Source: Thiobacillus sp. (lineage in GTDB: Bacteria; Pseudomonadota; Gammaproteobacteria; Burkholderiales; Thiobacillaceae). From it: DNA of 5,538 nucleotides. The notes below the pieces were generated by a model, which was not told the origin of the DNA, searched no databases, and was given only the letters and a program-made list of their open reading frames with translations. Below, piece after piece: positions 1 through 5,538 of the stretch (the stretch's first letter is position 1; every line of letters starts with the position of its first letter). The stretch is taken from contig JANJUT010000193.1 of the NCBI GenBank assembly GCA_024710445.1, positions 1 through 5,538 on the forward strand. The letters run 5' to 3'. The position numbers and the translations under genes were made by a program.

Positions 1-353
1 ATCGACGGCGGAATGGCAAAGTAGTGCAGGGGGCGGCTACGGCCCTCAAGCGCGCGGCGCAGTTCCTCGAAGGTGGCGGGATCTTCGTAATCCCCGTTGA
101 TATAGGTCAGCAAACTGGAGAGATTCCGAAATAGGGATTCATCCACGCCGCCGCCAAACTGGCTGATTCCATCGTGAGCGTGGGCGCGGACTTTTTCCAA
201 GTCCCATCCGGGTGAGTAGGCCACACAGACTATCGGCGGCAGCGTGCGGCCGTGCTGCAGCATGGCATACAAGGCCGGAAAAATCTTGCGCCGGGCCAGA
301 TCGCCCGTGGCGCCAAACAAAACCAGTGCATCCGAAGTAAGACCGTTGGTCAT
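1..353 (-). CDS. zwf: Glucose-6-phosphate 1-dehydrogenase, N-terminal part (runs off left edge)
   Basis: Cytoplasmic enzyme that oxidises glucose 6-phosphate to 6-phosphogluconolactone with NAD(P)+, the entry step of the oxidative pentose phosphate and Entner-Doudoroff pathways. The minus strand reads without a stop from ATG 353-351 to the window edge, giving 117 residues of a family usually about 480-500 long. Near the N-terminus it has the dinucleotide-binding motif of the family, VLFGATGDLARRKIFPAL (residues 11-28), and the visible part ends in LHYFAIPPS (109-117), matching the conserved L.Y.A.PP segment of Zwf. The start is uncertain by five codons: a second in-frame ATG lies at 368-366, and neither has an evident Shine-Dalgarno sequence. 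ATG 353 leaves a short leader before the Rossmann motif, as in relatives, so I prefer it. The gene is divergent from rpmE. The substrate-binding and catalytic His region lies outside the window, so cofactor preference and integrity cannot be judged. Confidence 0.93.
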   Translation of the reverse strand, partial: MTNGLTSDALVLFGATGDLARRKIFPALYAMLQHGRTLPPIVCVAYSPGWDLEKVRAHAHDGISQFGGGVDESLFRNLSSLLTYINGDYEDPATFEELRRALEGRSRPLHYFAIPPS

Positions 354-470
354 GACAAAAAAACCCATGGAACATGGCAAGTGCAAGCATCAACGGGTAT
401 TTCTCGGGCGAACTGGAGTTTTTTCGGGGGAATTTCCTGCGCGGTCAAACATTGAGGAAAAAAGGGCGGC

Positions 471-499
471 TTGATTCCGTCCGGCTGATCCCCTATACT
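471..499 (+). promoter_or_regulatory. Sigma70-type promoter of rpmE
   Basis: A TTGATT element (471-476) and a TATACT element (494-499) are separated by exactly 17 bp, close to the TTGACA/TATAAT consensus. Transcription would begin around 504-507, leaving a leader of about 30 nt before the rpmE start codon. That is too short for a riboswitch but enough to hold the ribosome binding site. The assignment rests on motif match and position only. Confidence 0.75.
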
Positions 500-524
500 C
501 CCGAGTCTTCCAAATTTACCCATT

Positions 525-530
525 AAGGAA
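525..530 (+). promoter_or_regulatory. Ribosome binding site of rpmE
   Basis: AAGGAA lies 5 nt before the ATG at 536-538 and fits the anti-Shine-Dalgarno sequence well. It fixes the rpmE start. Confidence 0.8.
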
Positions 531-535
531 TTGCC

Positions 536-742
536 ATGAAAGCCGGCATTCACCCCGATTACAAAGAAGTGACCGTGACGTGCTCTTGTGGTGACACGTT
601 CAAAACCCGCTCCACACTGGGCAAGGATGCGCTGCATATCGAAGTGTGTTCTTCCTGCCATCCGTTCTACACGGGCAAGCAGAAGATCGTCGATACGGCT
701 GGCCGCGTCGAGAAGTTCCGCCAGCGTTACGGCATGAAGTAA
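536..742 (+). CDS. rpmE: 50S ribosomal protein bL31, zinc-binding type
   Basis: Structural protein of the large ribosomal subunit; in known ribosomes bL31 bridges the 50S central protuberance and the 30S head. The product is 68 aa, the usual length. It starts MKAGIHPDY, matching the MK..IHP.Y opening of the family. It has four cysteines, C16, C18, C38 and C41, in the CxC...CxxC arrangement of the zinc-containing (C+) form, followed by [20 protein letters not shown]. The spacing between the cysteine pairs is one residue longer than in the E. coli protein as I recall it, which resembles Neisseria-type sequences. The ATG is supported by AAGGAA 5 nt upstream. It has its own promoter and terminator, so it is probably a monocistronic unit, although read-through into the M48 peptidase gene is possible. 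Zinc-type L31 is replaced by a cysteine-free paralogue under zinc limitation in several bacteria; no such paralogue is in this window. Confidence 0.99.
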   Translation: MKAGIHPDYKEVTVTCSCGDTFKTRSTLGKDALHIEVCSSCHPFYTGKQKIVDTAGRVEKFRQRYGMK

Positions 743-769
743 GAATTTACGCGTTGCGTAATGCAATTC

Positions 770-791
770 AAAGCGGCTTCGGCCGCTTTTT
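770..791 (+). terminator. Rho-independent terminator of rpmE (cUUCGg tetraloop)
   Basis: An 8-bp perfect stem (770-777 with 782-789, AAAGCGGC/GCCGCTTT) closes a TTCG loop flanked by C and G, the exceptionally stable cUUCGg tetraloop. It runs into five T residues (787-791). Outer bases ATGCAA (761-766) and TTGCAT (790-795) can extend the stem across a 3-nt bulge. It begins 27 nt after the rpmE stop codon. The opposite strand lacks a good U-tract, so it is mainly rightward. Confidence 0.9.
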
Positions 792-855
792 GCATTTTGG
801 CTGCATAGCGCTGCAAAGCTGAACCCACGGTATCATTTCGGGCGCCGCCCCCCAG

Positions 856-861
856 AAAGAG
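856..861 (+). promoter_or_regulatory. Ribosome binding site supporting the TTG start of the M48 peptidase
   Basis: AAAGAG, one mismatch from AAGGAG, lies 6 nt before the TTG at 868-870. No ATG or GTG occurs in frame between the upstream stop (820-822) and this TTG. The site therefore supports the non-ATG start. Confidence 0.55.
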
Positions 862-867
862 AAAAAC

Positions 868-2319
868 TTGAACCCCCTCGTTTTCCGCCGCATTGCAGTG
901 ATCGTCTTCGGCGCATTGGCGCTGACCCATTGCGCGCAAAATCCGGTCACGGGCGACAGGGATTTTGTGCTGATGTCCGAGCAGCAGGAAATCCAGATGG
1001 GCGCGCAGGCGCACCAGGATGTGCTGAAGGAATATGCGGCGCTGGACAACCCGGCATTGCAGGCCTACGTGAACGAGGTCGGCCAGCAGTTGGCGAAGCA
1101 GAGCCATCGTCCGAACCTGCAATGGCATTTCACCGTGGTCGACAGTCCCGACGTGAACGCGTTTGCGCTGCCCGGCGGCTATGTCTACATCACGCGCGGC
1201 ATCATGGCGTATCTGAATTCCGAGGCCGAACTGGCCGGTGTGGTGGGCCATGAAATCGGCCACGTGACGGCACGCCACGGCGTGCGCCAGCAAAGCGCCT
1301 CCACCGCGGCCGGGCTGGGGGCGGTGCTGGGCTCGATTCTGGTACCCGGCATGGACAATCAGGCGGGTGCGACGCTGCTGCAGACATTGGCACAGGCATG
1401 GACGGCGGGTTACGGCCGCGAGCACGAACTGGAATCGGATCGGCTGGGCGCCGAATATCTGGCCAGGACGGGCTACAACCCGCAGGCCATGATCGAGGTG
1501 GTAGGCGTGCTGAAAAACCAGGAGCTGTTCGCGGCCGAACAGGCCAGGCGCGATGGCCGCCAGCCCAGAACCTATCACGGCACATTCGACACGCACCCCA
1601 GCAATGACGCGCGCCTCAAGCAGGTCGTGGCCGAGGCGGATAAATACAAGGTTGCCCTTCCGCGTGAGGGCCGCAGCAATTACCTGAGCAAACTGGCCGG
1701 TGTGGTTTTTGGCGACAGCCCTGAGCAGGGCGTGATACGCGGCAATGCGCTGCTGCACGACAAGCTCGGCCTGGCGATCCAGTTTCCGCAGGGCTGGCAG
1801 GTGCAGAACCGGCCCGACCGGGTGGTGGCGATGAGCCCGAAAGGCGATGCGCTGGTTGAACTGCAGCAGGGACCGAAAGGCGGCAAGCCGCTGGAAACCC
1901 TGCAGCAGGGGCTCAAGCTGGATGCCGGCGCACGCTATGACAGTGGCAGCCTCAGCGGGTATCCGGCGGCATTTGCTGCCGGCGCGCAGCAGGGCAAGCC
2001 GGTGGTAGTGGCGGCCGTGGCGTTCAACGGCACGCAGTACCTGATTGCCGGCATGGCCAGGGACAAGGCCACGTACGATCGCGAACGCAGCACCCTGCGC
2101 GGCGCCATCAACAGTTTTCACGCGATCACACCAGCCGAAAAGCTGGCGGCGCGCTCCTATGTATTGCGGCTGCTGACCGTCCAGCCGGGCATGACGATGG
2201 CGGGCCTGGCGCAACAATCGCCGCTGAAAAACAATGCCGAAAGCCAGTTGCGGCTGATGAACGACCTGTATCCAGATGGCGAACCCAAGCCGGGCCAGCT
2301 CCTCAAAATTGTTCAATAA
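868..2319 (+). CDS. Exported M48 (Ste24-like) zinc metallopeptidase with LysM-like C-terminus
   Basis: A 483-aa predicted periplasmic zinc protease, related in its catalytic domain to BepA/YfgC and LoiP, which act in outer-membrane protein quality control. Residues 1-22 form a signal sequence: Arg7-Arg8, a hydrophobic stretch 9-19, then LTHC with Cys22. This could be a lipobox, but His at -1 is atypical. The post-Cys segment AQNPVTGDRDFVLMS matches the exported M48 group. The HExxH motif is H128-E129-I-G-H132. The third zinc ligand is probably E187 in EHELESDRLG, with D191. H243 in DTHPSNDARL corresponds to the BepA regulatory His position by motif. Residues about 290-420 form a middle domain (GLAIQFPQGW...) of unknown role. 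Residues about 431-482 (RLLTVQPGMTM...LMNDLYP...PGQLLKIV) look LysM-like; I see no BepA-style TPR array. The start is TTG 868, with AAAGAG 6 nt upstream; the next in-frame alternative, GTG 898, would cut into the signal. I see no convincing -35/-10 pair between the rpmE terminator and the start. The end overlaps the glycosyltransferase gene. The catalytic family is secure; the substrate is unknown. Confidence 0.95.
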   Translation: MNPLVFRRIAVIVFGALALTHCAQNPVTGDRDFVLMSEQQEIQMGAQAHQDVLKEYAALDNPALQAYVNEVGQQLAKQSHRPNLQWHFTVVDSPDVNAFALPGGYVYITRGIMAYLNSEAELAGVVGHEIGHVTARHGVRQQSASTAAGLGAVLGSILVPGMDNQAGATLLQTLAQAWTAGYGREHELESDRLGAEYLARTGYNPQAMIEVVGVLKNQELFAAEQARRDGRQPRTYHGTFDTHPSNDARLKQVVAEADKYKVALPREGRSNYLSKLAGVVFGDSPEQGVIRGNALLHDKLGLAIQFPQGWQVQNRPDRVVAMSPKGDALVELQQGPKGGKPLETLQQGLKLDAGARYDSGSLSGYPAAFAAGAQQGKPVVVAAVAFNGTQYLIAGMARDKATYDRERSTLRGAINSFHAITPAEKLAARSYVLRLLTVQPGMTMAGLAQQSPLKNNAESQLRLMNDLYPDGEPKPGQLLKIVQ

Positions 2320-3874
2320 GCACGCATTCTCTCTTCCGCAGCTCGGGTTGCTGCTGCTCTGCGCGGCCTGGCTATTGCCGGGTCTGATAGGGCACGCACC
2401 CTGGAAAGGGGGCGACGGCGAGCACTTCGTGCAGCTGTGGCAACTGCTGCAAAGCGGCGAGTCGCCCCTGGCCGTGCCGACCACTCCGCCCCTGTATTAC
2501 TGGGCCGCGATAGCGACGGCCTGGCTCACTTCGTTCATCCTGCCTCTGGCGGATGGCGCGCGCCTGGCTTCTGGATTGTTTATCGTGCTGGCGCTGGTGT
2601 TTACCGCGCGCGCGGCTCGCGTACTATACGGTGCCGAAACGGGCTGGGCGGCAGCACTGACCTTGCTGGGTTGCATGGGCCTGCTGGTCCGTGGCCACGA
2701 ACTCAATGCCTACACCGCCCAGTTCGCTGCGGCCGCGATCATGTTGTATGGCCTGGCCAGTTTGCCGCGTGCGTTGCATGGCGGATGGGCGCTGGGCGGC
2801 GGTACAGTGTTGATGCTTCTTGCGGGTGGCGCAGCAGAAGCCGCGTGGTTCCTGGTGCTGGCTGGGATGTTGCCGCTGCTGCTGGAGGAATACCGTACCC
2901 CGGCCGCACGCCACTCGCTGTTCCGGGGCACGGGGTTTGCGTTGGTGATGGGTGCGGCCTGGCTCGGTTATCTGGCCACGCAGTCGATTCCATTCGAACG
3001 GGTACTGAACCTGCAGCGCTGGATAGGAGAGGCCGGACAACGCCCGGCTTTTTATCCGGGGCTGCTGGGCTGGTATGCGTGGCCGGCGTGGCCGCTGGCC
3101 GCGTGGGCGCTGTACCGGAGCCGCCGGCTGTGGCGGTCGCCGGGCATCGTGCTGCCCGTTGGTGCCTTGCTTGGCCTGCTGGGTTTGTATGCGTTCGATA
3201 CCCATCCCGGCGAAGAGCAGGGCCTGATCCTGTTGTTGCCATTGACCCTGCTGGGGGCGAACGGGCTGTTGACCTTGCGGCGCGGCGCGGCCAATGCGTT
3301 GCTGTGGTTTGGCGTCATGCTGTTCGGTTTCATGGCGCTGGTGTTCTGGATTTACTGGAGCGCGCATGACCTTGGCACGCCGGCCCGGCTGGCCGCGCGG
3401 CTGACCAGACTGGGCATGACCCGGGTCGGCGAATTCCGTCCGTGGGCGCTGACGCTGGGTCTTGTGGCCACGCTGAGCTGGATCGTTTTTCTGAGCCGTG
3501 TCAGCCGCTCTCCATTGCGCCCCATGCTGGTATGGACCGCGAGCATGACTTTCATGTGGGTGCTGTTGATGGCCCTGTTCCAGGCCCCGCTCGACCGCCG
3601 CTTGAGCTATGCCAGCCTGGGCGATGTGCTGGCAGCACGCGTGCCTGCAGCCGACTGCATTCAGGCTGACCAGGTGCGCCGCCAGCAGCGCGTGTTGCTG
3701 GCTTATCACAGCGGCCGCCAGCTGGCCCTCGAGAATGCCGCCTGCAACTGGTTGTTGCTGGAAACCCGGCAACGTGACACCCAGCCGGTCGTGCCACCCG
3801 GCTGGGTCGGACAATGGAAAGGCTCACGGCCCGGCGACCGTTCGGACCAGCTTTACCTGTATGCCCGCCGCTGA
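2276..3874 (+). CDS. Polytopic GT-C glycosyltransferase, ArnT/PMT (GT39/GT83)-like
   Basis: An integral inner-membrane protein of 532 aa. Known relatives transfer sugars from polyprenyl-phosphate donors to lipid A, protein or other acceptors on the periplasmic side. I count about 12-13 hydrophobic segments, among them 21-40, 97-118, 122-140, 170-202, 218-236, 290-306, 316-334, 340-360, 388-407 and 418-436. A soluble tail of about 95 residues (440-532) follows. After the first membrane segment comes GGDGEHFVQLWQLLQSG and then TPPLYYW (residues 70-76), matching the family pattern DE.RY...ML.SG...KPPLYYW. Asp47 aligns with the catalytic Asp, but the next acidic residue is Gly48, and the loop is about 6 residues short. 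ATG 2276 lies inside the peptidase gene (44-nt overlap) and lacks a clear Shine-Dalgarno sequence, suggesting translational coupling; TTG 2309 is an alternative that still precedes the first membrane segment. The tail is not one I recognise. The fold class is fairly sure; donor and acceptor are unknown. Confidence 0.85.
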   Translation: MANPSRASSSKLFNKHAFSLPQLGLLLLCAAWLLPGLIGHAPWKGGDGEHFVQLWQLLQSGESPLAVPTTPPLYYWAAIATAWLTSFILPLADGARLASGLFIVLALVFTARAARVLYGAETGWAAALTLLGCMGLLVRGHELNAYTAQFAAAAIMLYGLASLPRALHGGWALGGGTVLMLLAGGAAEAAWFLVLAGMLPLLLEEYRTPAARHSLFRGTGFALVMGAAWLGYLATQSIPFERVLNLQRWIGEAGQRPAFYPGLLGWYAWPAWPLAAWALYRSRRLWRSPGIVLPVGALLGLLGLYAFDTHPGEEQGLILLLPLTLLGANGLLTLRRGAANALLWFGVMLFGFMALVFWIYWSAHDLGTPARLAARLTRLGMTRVGEFRPWALTLGLVATLSWIVFLSRVSRSPLRPMLVWTASMTFMWVLLMALFQAPLDRRLSYASLGDVLAARVPAADCIQADQVRRQQRVLLAYHSGRQLALENAACNWLLLETRQRDTQPVVPPGWVGQWKGSRPGDRSDQLYLYARR

Positions 3875-4433
3875 ACGGGTCGCCGCCGTCATCCTGGCAG
3901 GCGGCCAGGGCAGCCGCATGGGCAGCGCCGACAAGGGCCTGGTCGAATACCGTGGCCGCCCCCTGATCGAGTGGACGCTCGACGTGCTGCGTCCACAGAT
4001 CGACGAACTCGTCATCAGCGCCAACCGCAATCTGGATGCCTACGCGGCGTATGGCCAGCGCGTATTGCCGGATACCCTGCCCGGCTACCCTGGCCCGCTG
4101 GCCGGCATTCTGACGGCCATGCAGTCGGTGACGGCCGGCTGGCTGATGGTGGTGCCGTGCGACACGCCGCACCTGCCGGCCGATCTGGTGGCGCGCCTGC
4201 TGCAAGCCGCACGGCAGGCGCACGTGCCGCTGGCCATCGCGGCAGATGACACGCACACGCACCACACCTGCTTTATCGTGCGCATCGACCAACGCGATGC
4301 CCTTGCTGCCTTCCTTGCACGTGGTGAGCGTGCGGTGCGCCATTGGCAAGCCGAACTTCCGTCTACAACGGTCCAGTTTGATGCCGCTGCTTTTGCGAAT
4401 CTGAACCGCCCGGAAGATTTGTCCAGGCCCTGA
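3861..4433 (+). CDS. mobA: Molybdenum cofactor guanylyltransferase MobA
   Basis: Cytoplasmic enzyme that transfers GMP from GTP to Mo-molybdopterin, on the way to the MGD/bis-MGD cofactor of DMSO-reductase-family enzymes such as nitrate reductases and formate dehydrogenases. The product is 190 aa, against 194 in E. coli. The nucleotide-binding motif LAGGQGSRMGSADKGL covers residues 12-27, including Lys25. GPLAGILTAMQ (78-88) and VVPCDTPHLP (97-106) with the metal-binding Asp101 follow. The C-terminal FANLNRPEDL (178-187) matches the conserved N.N.PED ending. The frame is open far upstream, but family alignment places the start at ATG 3861, four residues before the first beta strand. This overlaps the glycosyltransferase stop by 14 nt, so translational coupling is likely; there is no strong Shine-Dalgarno sequence. 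A His-rich loop, THTHHTC (131-137), is unusual but lies in a variable part. No other molybdenum cofactor gene is visible here. Confidence 0.96.
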   Translation: MPAAERVAAVILAGGQGSRMGSADKGLVEYRGRPLIEWTLDVLRPQIDELVISANRNLDAYAAYGQRVLPDTLPGYPGPLAGILTAMQSVTAGWLMVVPCDTPHLPADLVARLLQAARQAHVPLAIAADDTHTHHTCFIVRIDQRDALAAFLARGERAVRHWQAELPSTTVQFDAAAFANLNRPEDLSRP

Positions 4434-4441
4434 CGCATCTG

Positions 4442-4516
4442 AACGGCCGCTCCCGGGAGAATTAGTCGTTCATTGATGCGGGCCGTTGGCAGGATTTATG
4501 GCCATTGATCCTGGCC
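4442..4516. other. Convergent mobA/gyrB spacer with several dyads, no clear terminator
   Basis: The 108 bp between the two stop codons (4434-4541) hold no gene. Three inverted structures can be seen. AACGGCC (4442-4448) pairs with GGCCGTT (4481-4487) across a 32-nt loop. CTCCCGGGAG (4450-4459) is a perfect 10-bp palindrome. GGCAGGAT (4488-4495) pairs with ATCCTGGCC (4508-4516) with one bulged G, around the palindrome ATGGCCAT (4498-4505). None is followed by a T-run on either strand, so an intrinsic terminator is not demonstrated. They could still act as 3'-end stabilising hairpins for one or both transcripts. Confidence 0.35.
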
Positions 4517-4541
4517 CGACAAGCGTGTCCGCACAACGCCA

Positions 4542-5538
4542 TTAAACATCCAGGTTGCGTACTCCCAGGGCGTTCGTTTCGATGAAATTTCGCCGGGGCT
4601 CCACATCATCCCCCATCAGCGTGGTGAAGATCTGGTCTGCCGAAATGGCGTCCTCGATCTGCACTTTCATCAAGCGACGCACCTTGGGATCCAGGGTGGT
4701 TTCCCACAATTGCCCCGGGTTCATTTCGCCCAGTCCCTTATAGCGCTGGATGCTCATGCCGCGTTTGACTTCGGCCAGGAACCAATCCATGGCTTCGCGG
4801 AAGCTTTGCACGGGTGATTCCTTTTCGCCGCGCTTGGCGCGCGCGCCCAGGCCGATCAAGTCACGCAACATATCGCCGACCTTGACGAGTTGCGTGTAGT
4901 CCCCGGATTCAAGCAGATCTGCTTCGAGAAAGTTGACGTAGGCATTGCCATGGGAATGGCGGGTGATACGCAGGCGATGCGTGTCGTTTTCGCTGATGTA
5001 TTCAGCCGCGATCTCATATTTTTGTGCGTCAAGCACCGCGCCCAGGCTGGCCTCGGCCATCATCGAGGCGCCGCTGTCTTCCAGACTCAGGCGCGGGATT
5101 TTCATCAAGGCCTGCAAGACGTCGTCCGGCAGCAGACGCGCCAGGCGATCGCACACGGCTTCGGCAAGGAAATACTCGCGTGCGAGCGTTTCCAGGGCTT
5201 CGCCCGCAATCGGCATGGCCCCGTCCATCGGCGTCAGTTCGGCCTCTTTCATGGCTTCGGCCATCAGGTGTTCTTTCAGTGCGTGTTCATCCTTGATGTA
5301 GCGTTCGGAACGACCGTGCTTGACCTTGTACAGCGGCGGTTGCGCGATATAGATGTGGCCGCGCTCGACCAGTTCGGGCATCTGCCGGTAGAAAAAGGTG
5401 AGCAGCAGGGTGCGGATGTGCGCGCCGTCGACGTCGGCATCGGTCATGATGATGATGCGGTGGTAGCGCAGCTTCTCGGGCTTGTAGTCCTCCTTGCCGA
5501 AGCCGCAGCCGAGGGCGGTGAGCAGGGTGACGATCTGC
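4542..5538 (-). CDS. gyrB: DNA gyrase subunit B, C-terminal 331 residues (runs off right edge)
   Basis: ATP-dependent subunit of the type IIA topoisomerase that introduces negative supercoils; GyrB provides the ATPase, the TOPRIM fold and the GyrA-binding tail. The frame is open from the window edge, and the ATG at 5447 is an internal Met, because GCGFGKEDYKPEKLRYH is read directly upstream. The TOPRIM metal-binding motif is IIIMTDADVDGAHIRTLLL, with Asp at visible residues 33, 35 and 37 (E. coli 498, 500, 502 by alignment). YIAQPPLYKVKHG follows. Roughly visible residues 98-255 match the insertion found in Gram-negative GyrB and absent from E. coli ParE, which argues for gyrase over topoisomerase IV. 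QRYKGLGEMNP (264-274) and the tail DDVEPRRNFIETNALGVRNLDV are typical. Compared with E. coli, the segment after the TOPRIM Asp is about 8 residues shorter. The ATPase domain lies outside the window. The gene is convergent with mobA. Confidence 0.98.
   Translation of the reverse strand, partial: QIVTLLTALGCGFGKEDYKPEKLRYHRIIIMTDADVDGAHIRTLLLTFFYRQMPELVERGHIYIAQPPLYKVKHGRSERYIKDEHALKEHLMAEAMKEAELTPMDGAMPIAGEALETLAREYFLAEAVCDRLARLLPDDVLQALMKIPRLSLEDSGASMMAEASLGAVLDAQKYEIAAEYISENDTHRLRITRHSHGNAYVNFLEADLLESGDYTQLVKVGDMLRDLIGLGARAKRGEKESPVQSFREAMDWFLAEVKRGMSIQRYKGLGEMNPGQLWETTLDPKVRRLMKVQIEDAISADQIFTTLMGDDVEPRRNFIETNALGVRNLDV

Noticed and set aside
139..393. An 84-codon minus-strand frame at the left end
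   Set aside because: It is out of frame with the zwf reading frame, which carries the conserved GATGDLA motif and runs off the edge without a stop.
350..766. A 138-codon minus-strand frame across rpmE and the zwf upstream region
   Set aside because: It runs antisense through the clear rpmE gene and its terminator, and overlaps the zwf start in a different frame, with no recognisable motif.
727..2484. A 585-codon open frame on the minus strand
   Set aside because: It lies antisense to the M48 peptidase, whose zinc motif and signal sequence are clear. The frame is rich in Arg, His, Gln and Ala without motifs, as expected for the reverse complement of a GC-rich gene.
2624..3814. A 396-codon open frame on the minus strand
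   Set aside because: It is antisense to the glycosyltransferase. Its product is low-complexity Gln/Arg/Pro/His-rich and resembles no family, so it is a composition shadow.
3609..3860. An 84-codon N-terminal extension of MobA in an open upstream frame
   Set aside because: It lies inside the glycosyltransferase gene in another frame and shows no family similarity. MobA proteins begin just before the LAGG motif, which fits ATG 3861.
4542..5447. Treating the ATG at 5447 as the true start of a short gyrase-like gene
   Set aside because: The frame continues upstream with conserved GyrB sequence (GCGFGKEDYKPEKLRYH) to the window edge, so this Met is internal.
1..5538. Search for insertion sequences, CRISPR repeats, tRNA genes, attachment sites or phage and defence genes
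   Set aside because: No long direct repeats, regularly spaced repeats, transposase motifs or tRNA-like folds were seen by eye. Nearly all of the window is accounted for by six conserved genes.

Overview
The window is an ordinary chromosomal stretch, roughly 60% GC, from a Gram-negative bacterium, most likely a betaproteobacterium. This placement rests on three things. The gyrase B fragment carries the long insertion typical of Gram-negative GyrB. The L31 sequence has the one-residue-longer loop and the QKIVDT.GRV. tail that I associate with Neisseria-type betaproteobacteria. The gene set is bacterial core metabolism plus Gram-negative envelope functions. I cannot name a genus from the sequence alone.

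Layout, left to right. (1) The 5' part of zwf (glucose-6-phosphate dehydrogenase) on the minus strand, running off the left edge. (2) A divergent intergenic region of about 180 bp with a good sigma70-type promoter facing right. (3) rpmE (zinc-binding ribosomal protein bL31), closed by a strong cUUCGg-loop intrinsic terminator. (4) Three overlapping plus-strand genes that look like one operon: an exported M48 metallopeptidase with a LysM-like C-terminus and a TTG start; a polytopic GT-C (ArnT/PMT-like) glycosyltransferase starting 44 nt before the peptidase stop; and mobA (molybdenum cofactor guanylyltransferase) starting 14 nt before the glycosyltransferase stop. (5) A 108-bp convergent spacer with several dyads but no clear U-tract terminator. 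(6) The C-terminal 331 codons of gyrB on the minus strand, running off the right edge.

Functionally, zwf, rpmE, mobA and gyrB are housekeeping genes. The peptidase and glycosyltransferase are both envelope proteins and are tightly coupled by overlap. Whether they share a process, such as envelope quality control together with glycan or lipid modification, is inference. MobA acts in the cytoplasm on the molybdenum cofactor, and its place in this operon has no obvious mechanistic reason.

I found no mobile element, CRISPR array, tRNA, rRNA or phage gene, and no convincing evidence of a novel system. The points most worth a second look are the shortened, non-canonical first periplasmic loop of the glycosyltransferase and the protease-glycosyltransferase coupling.
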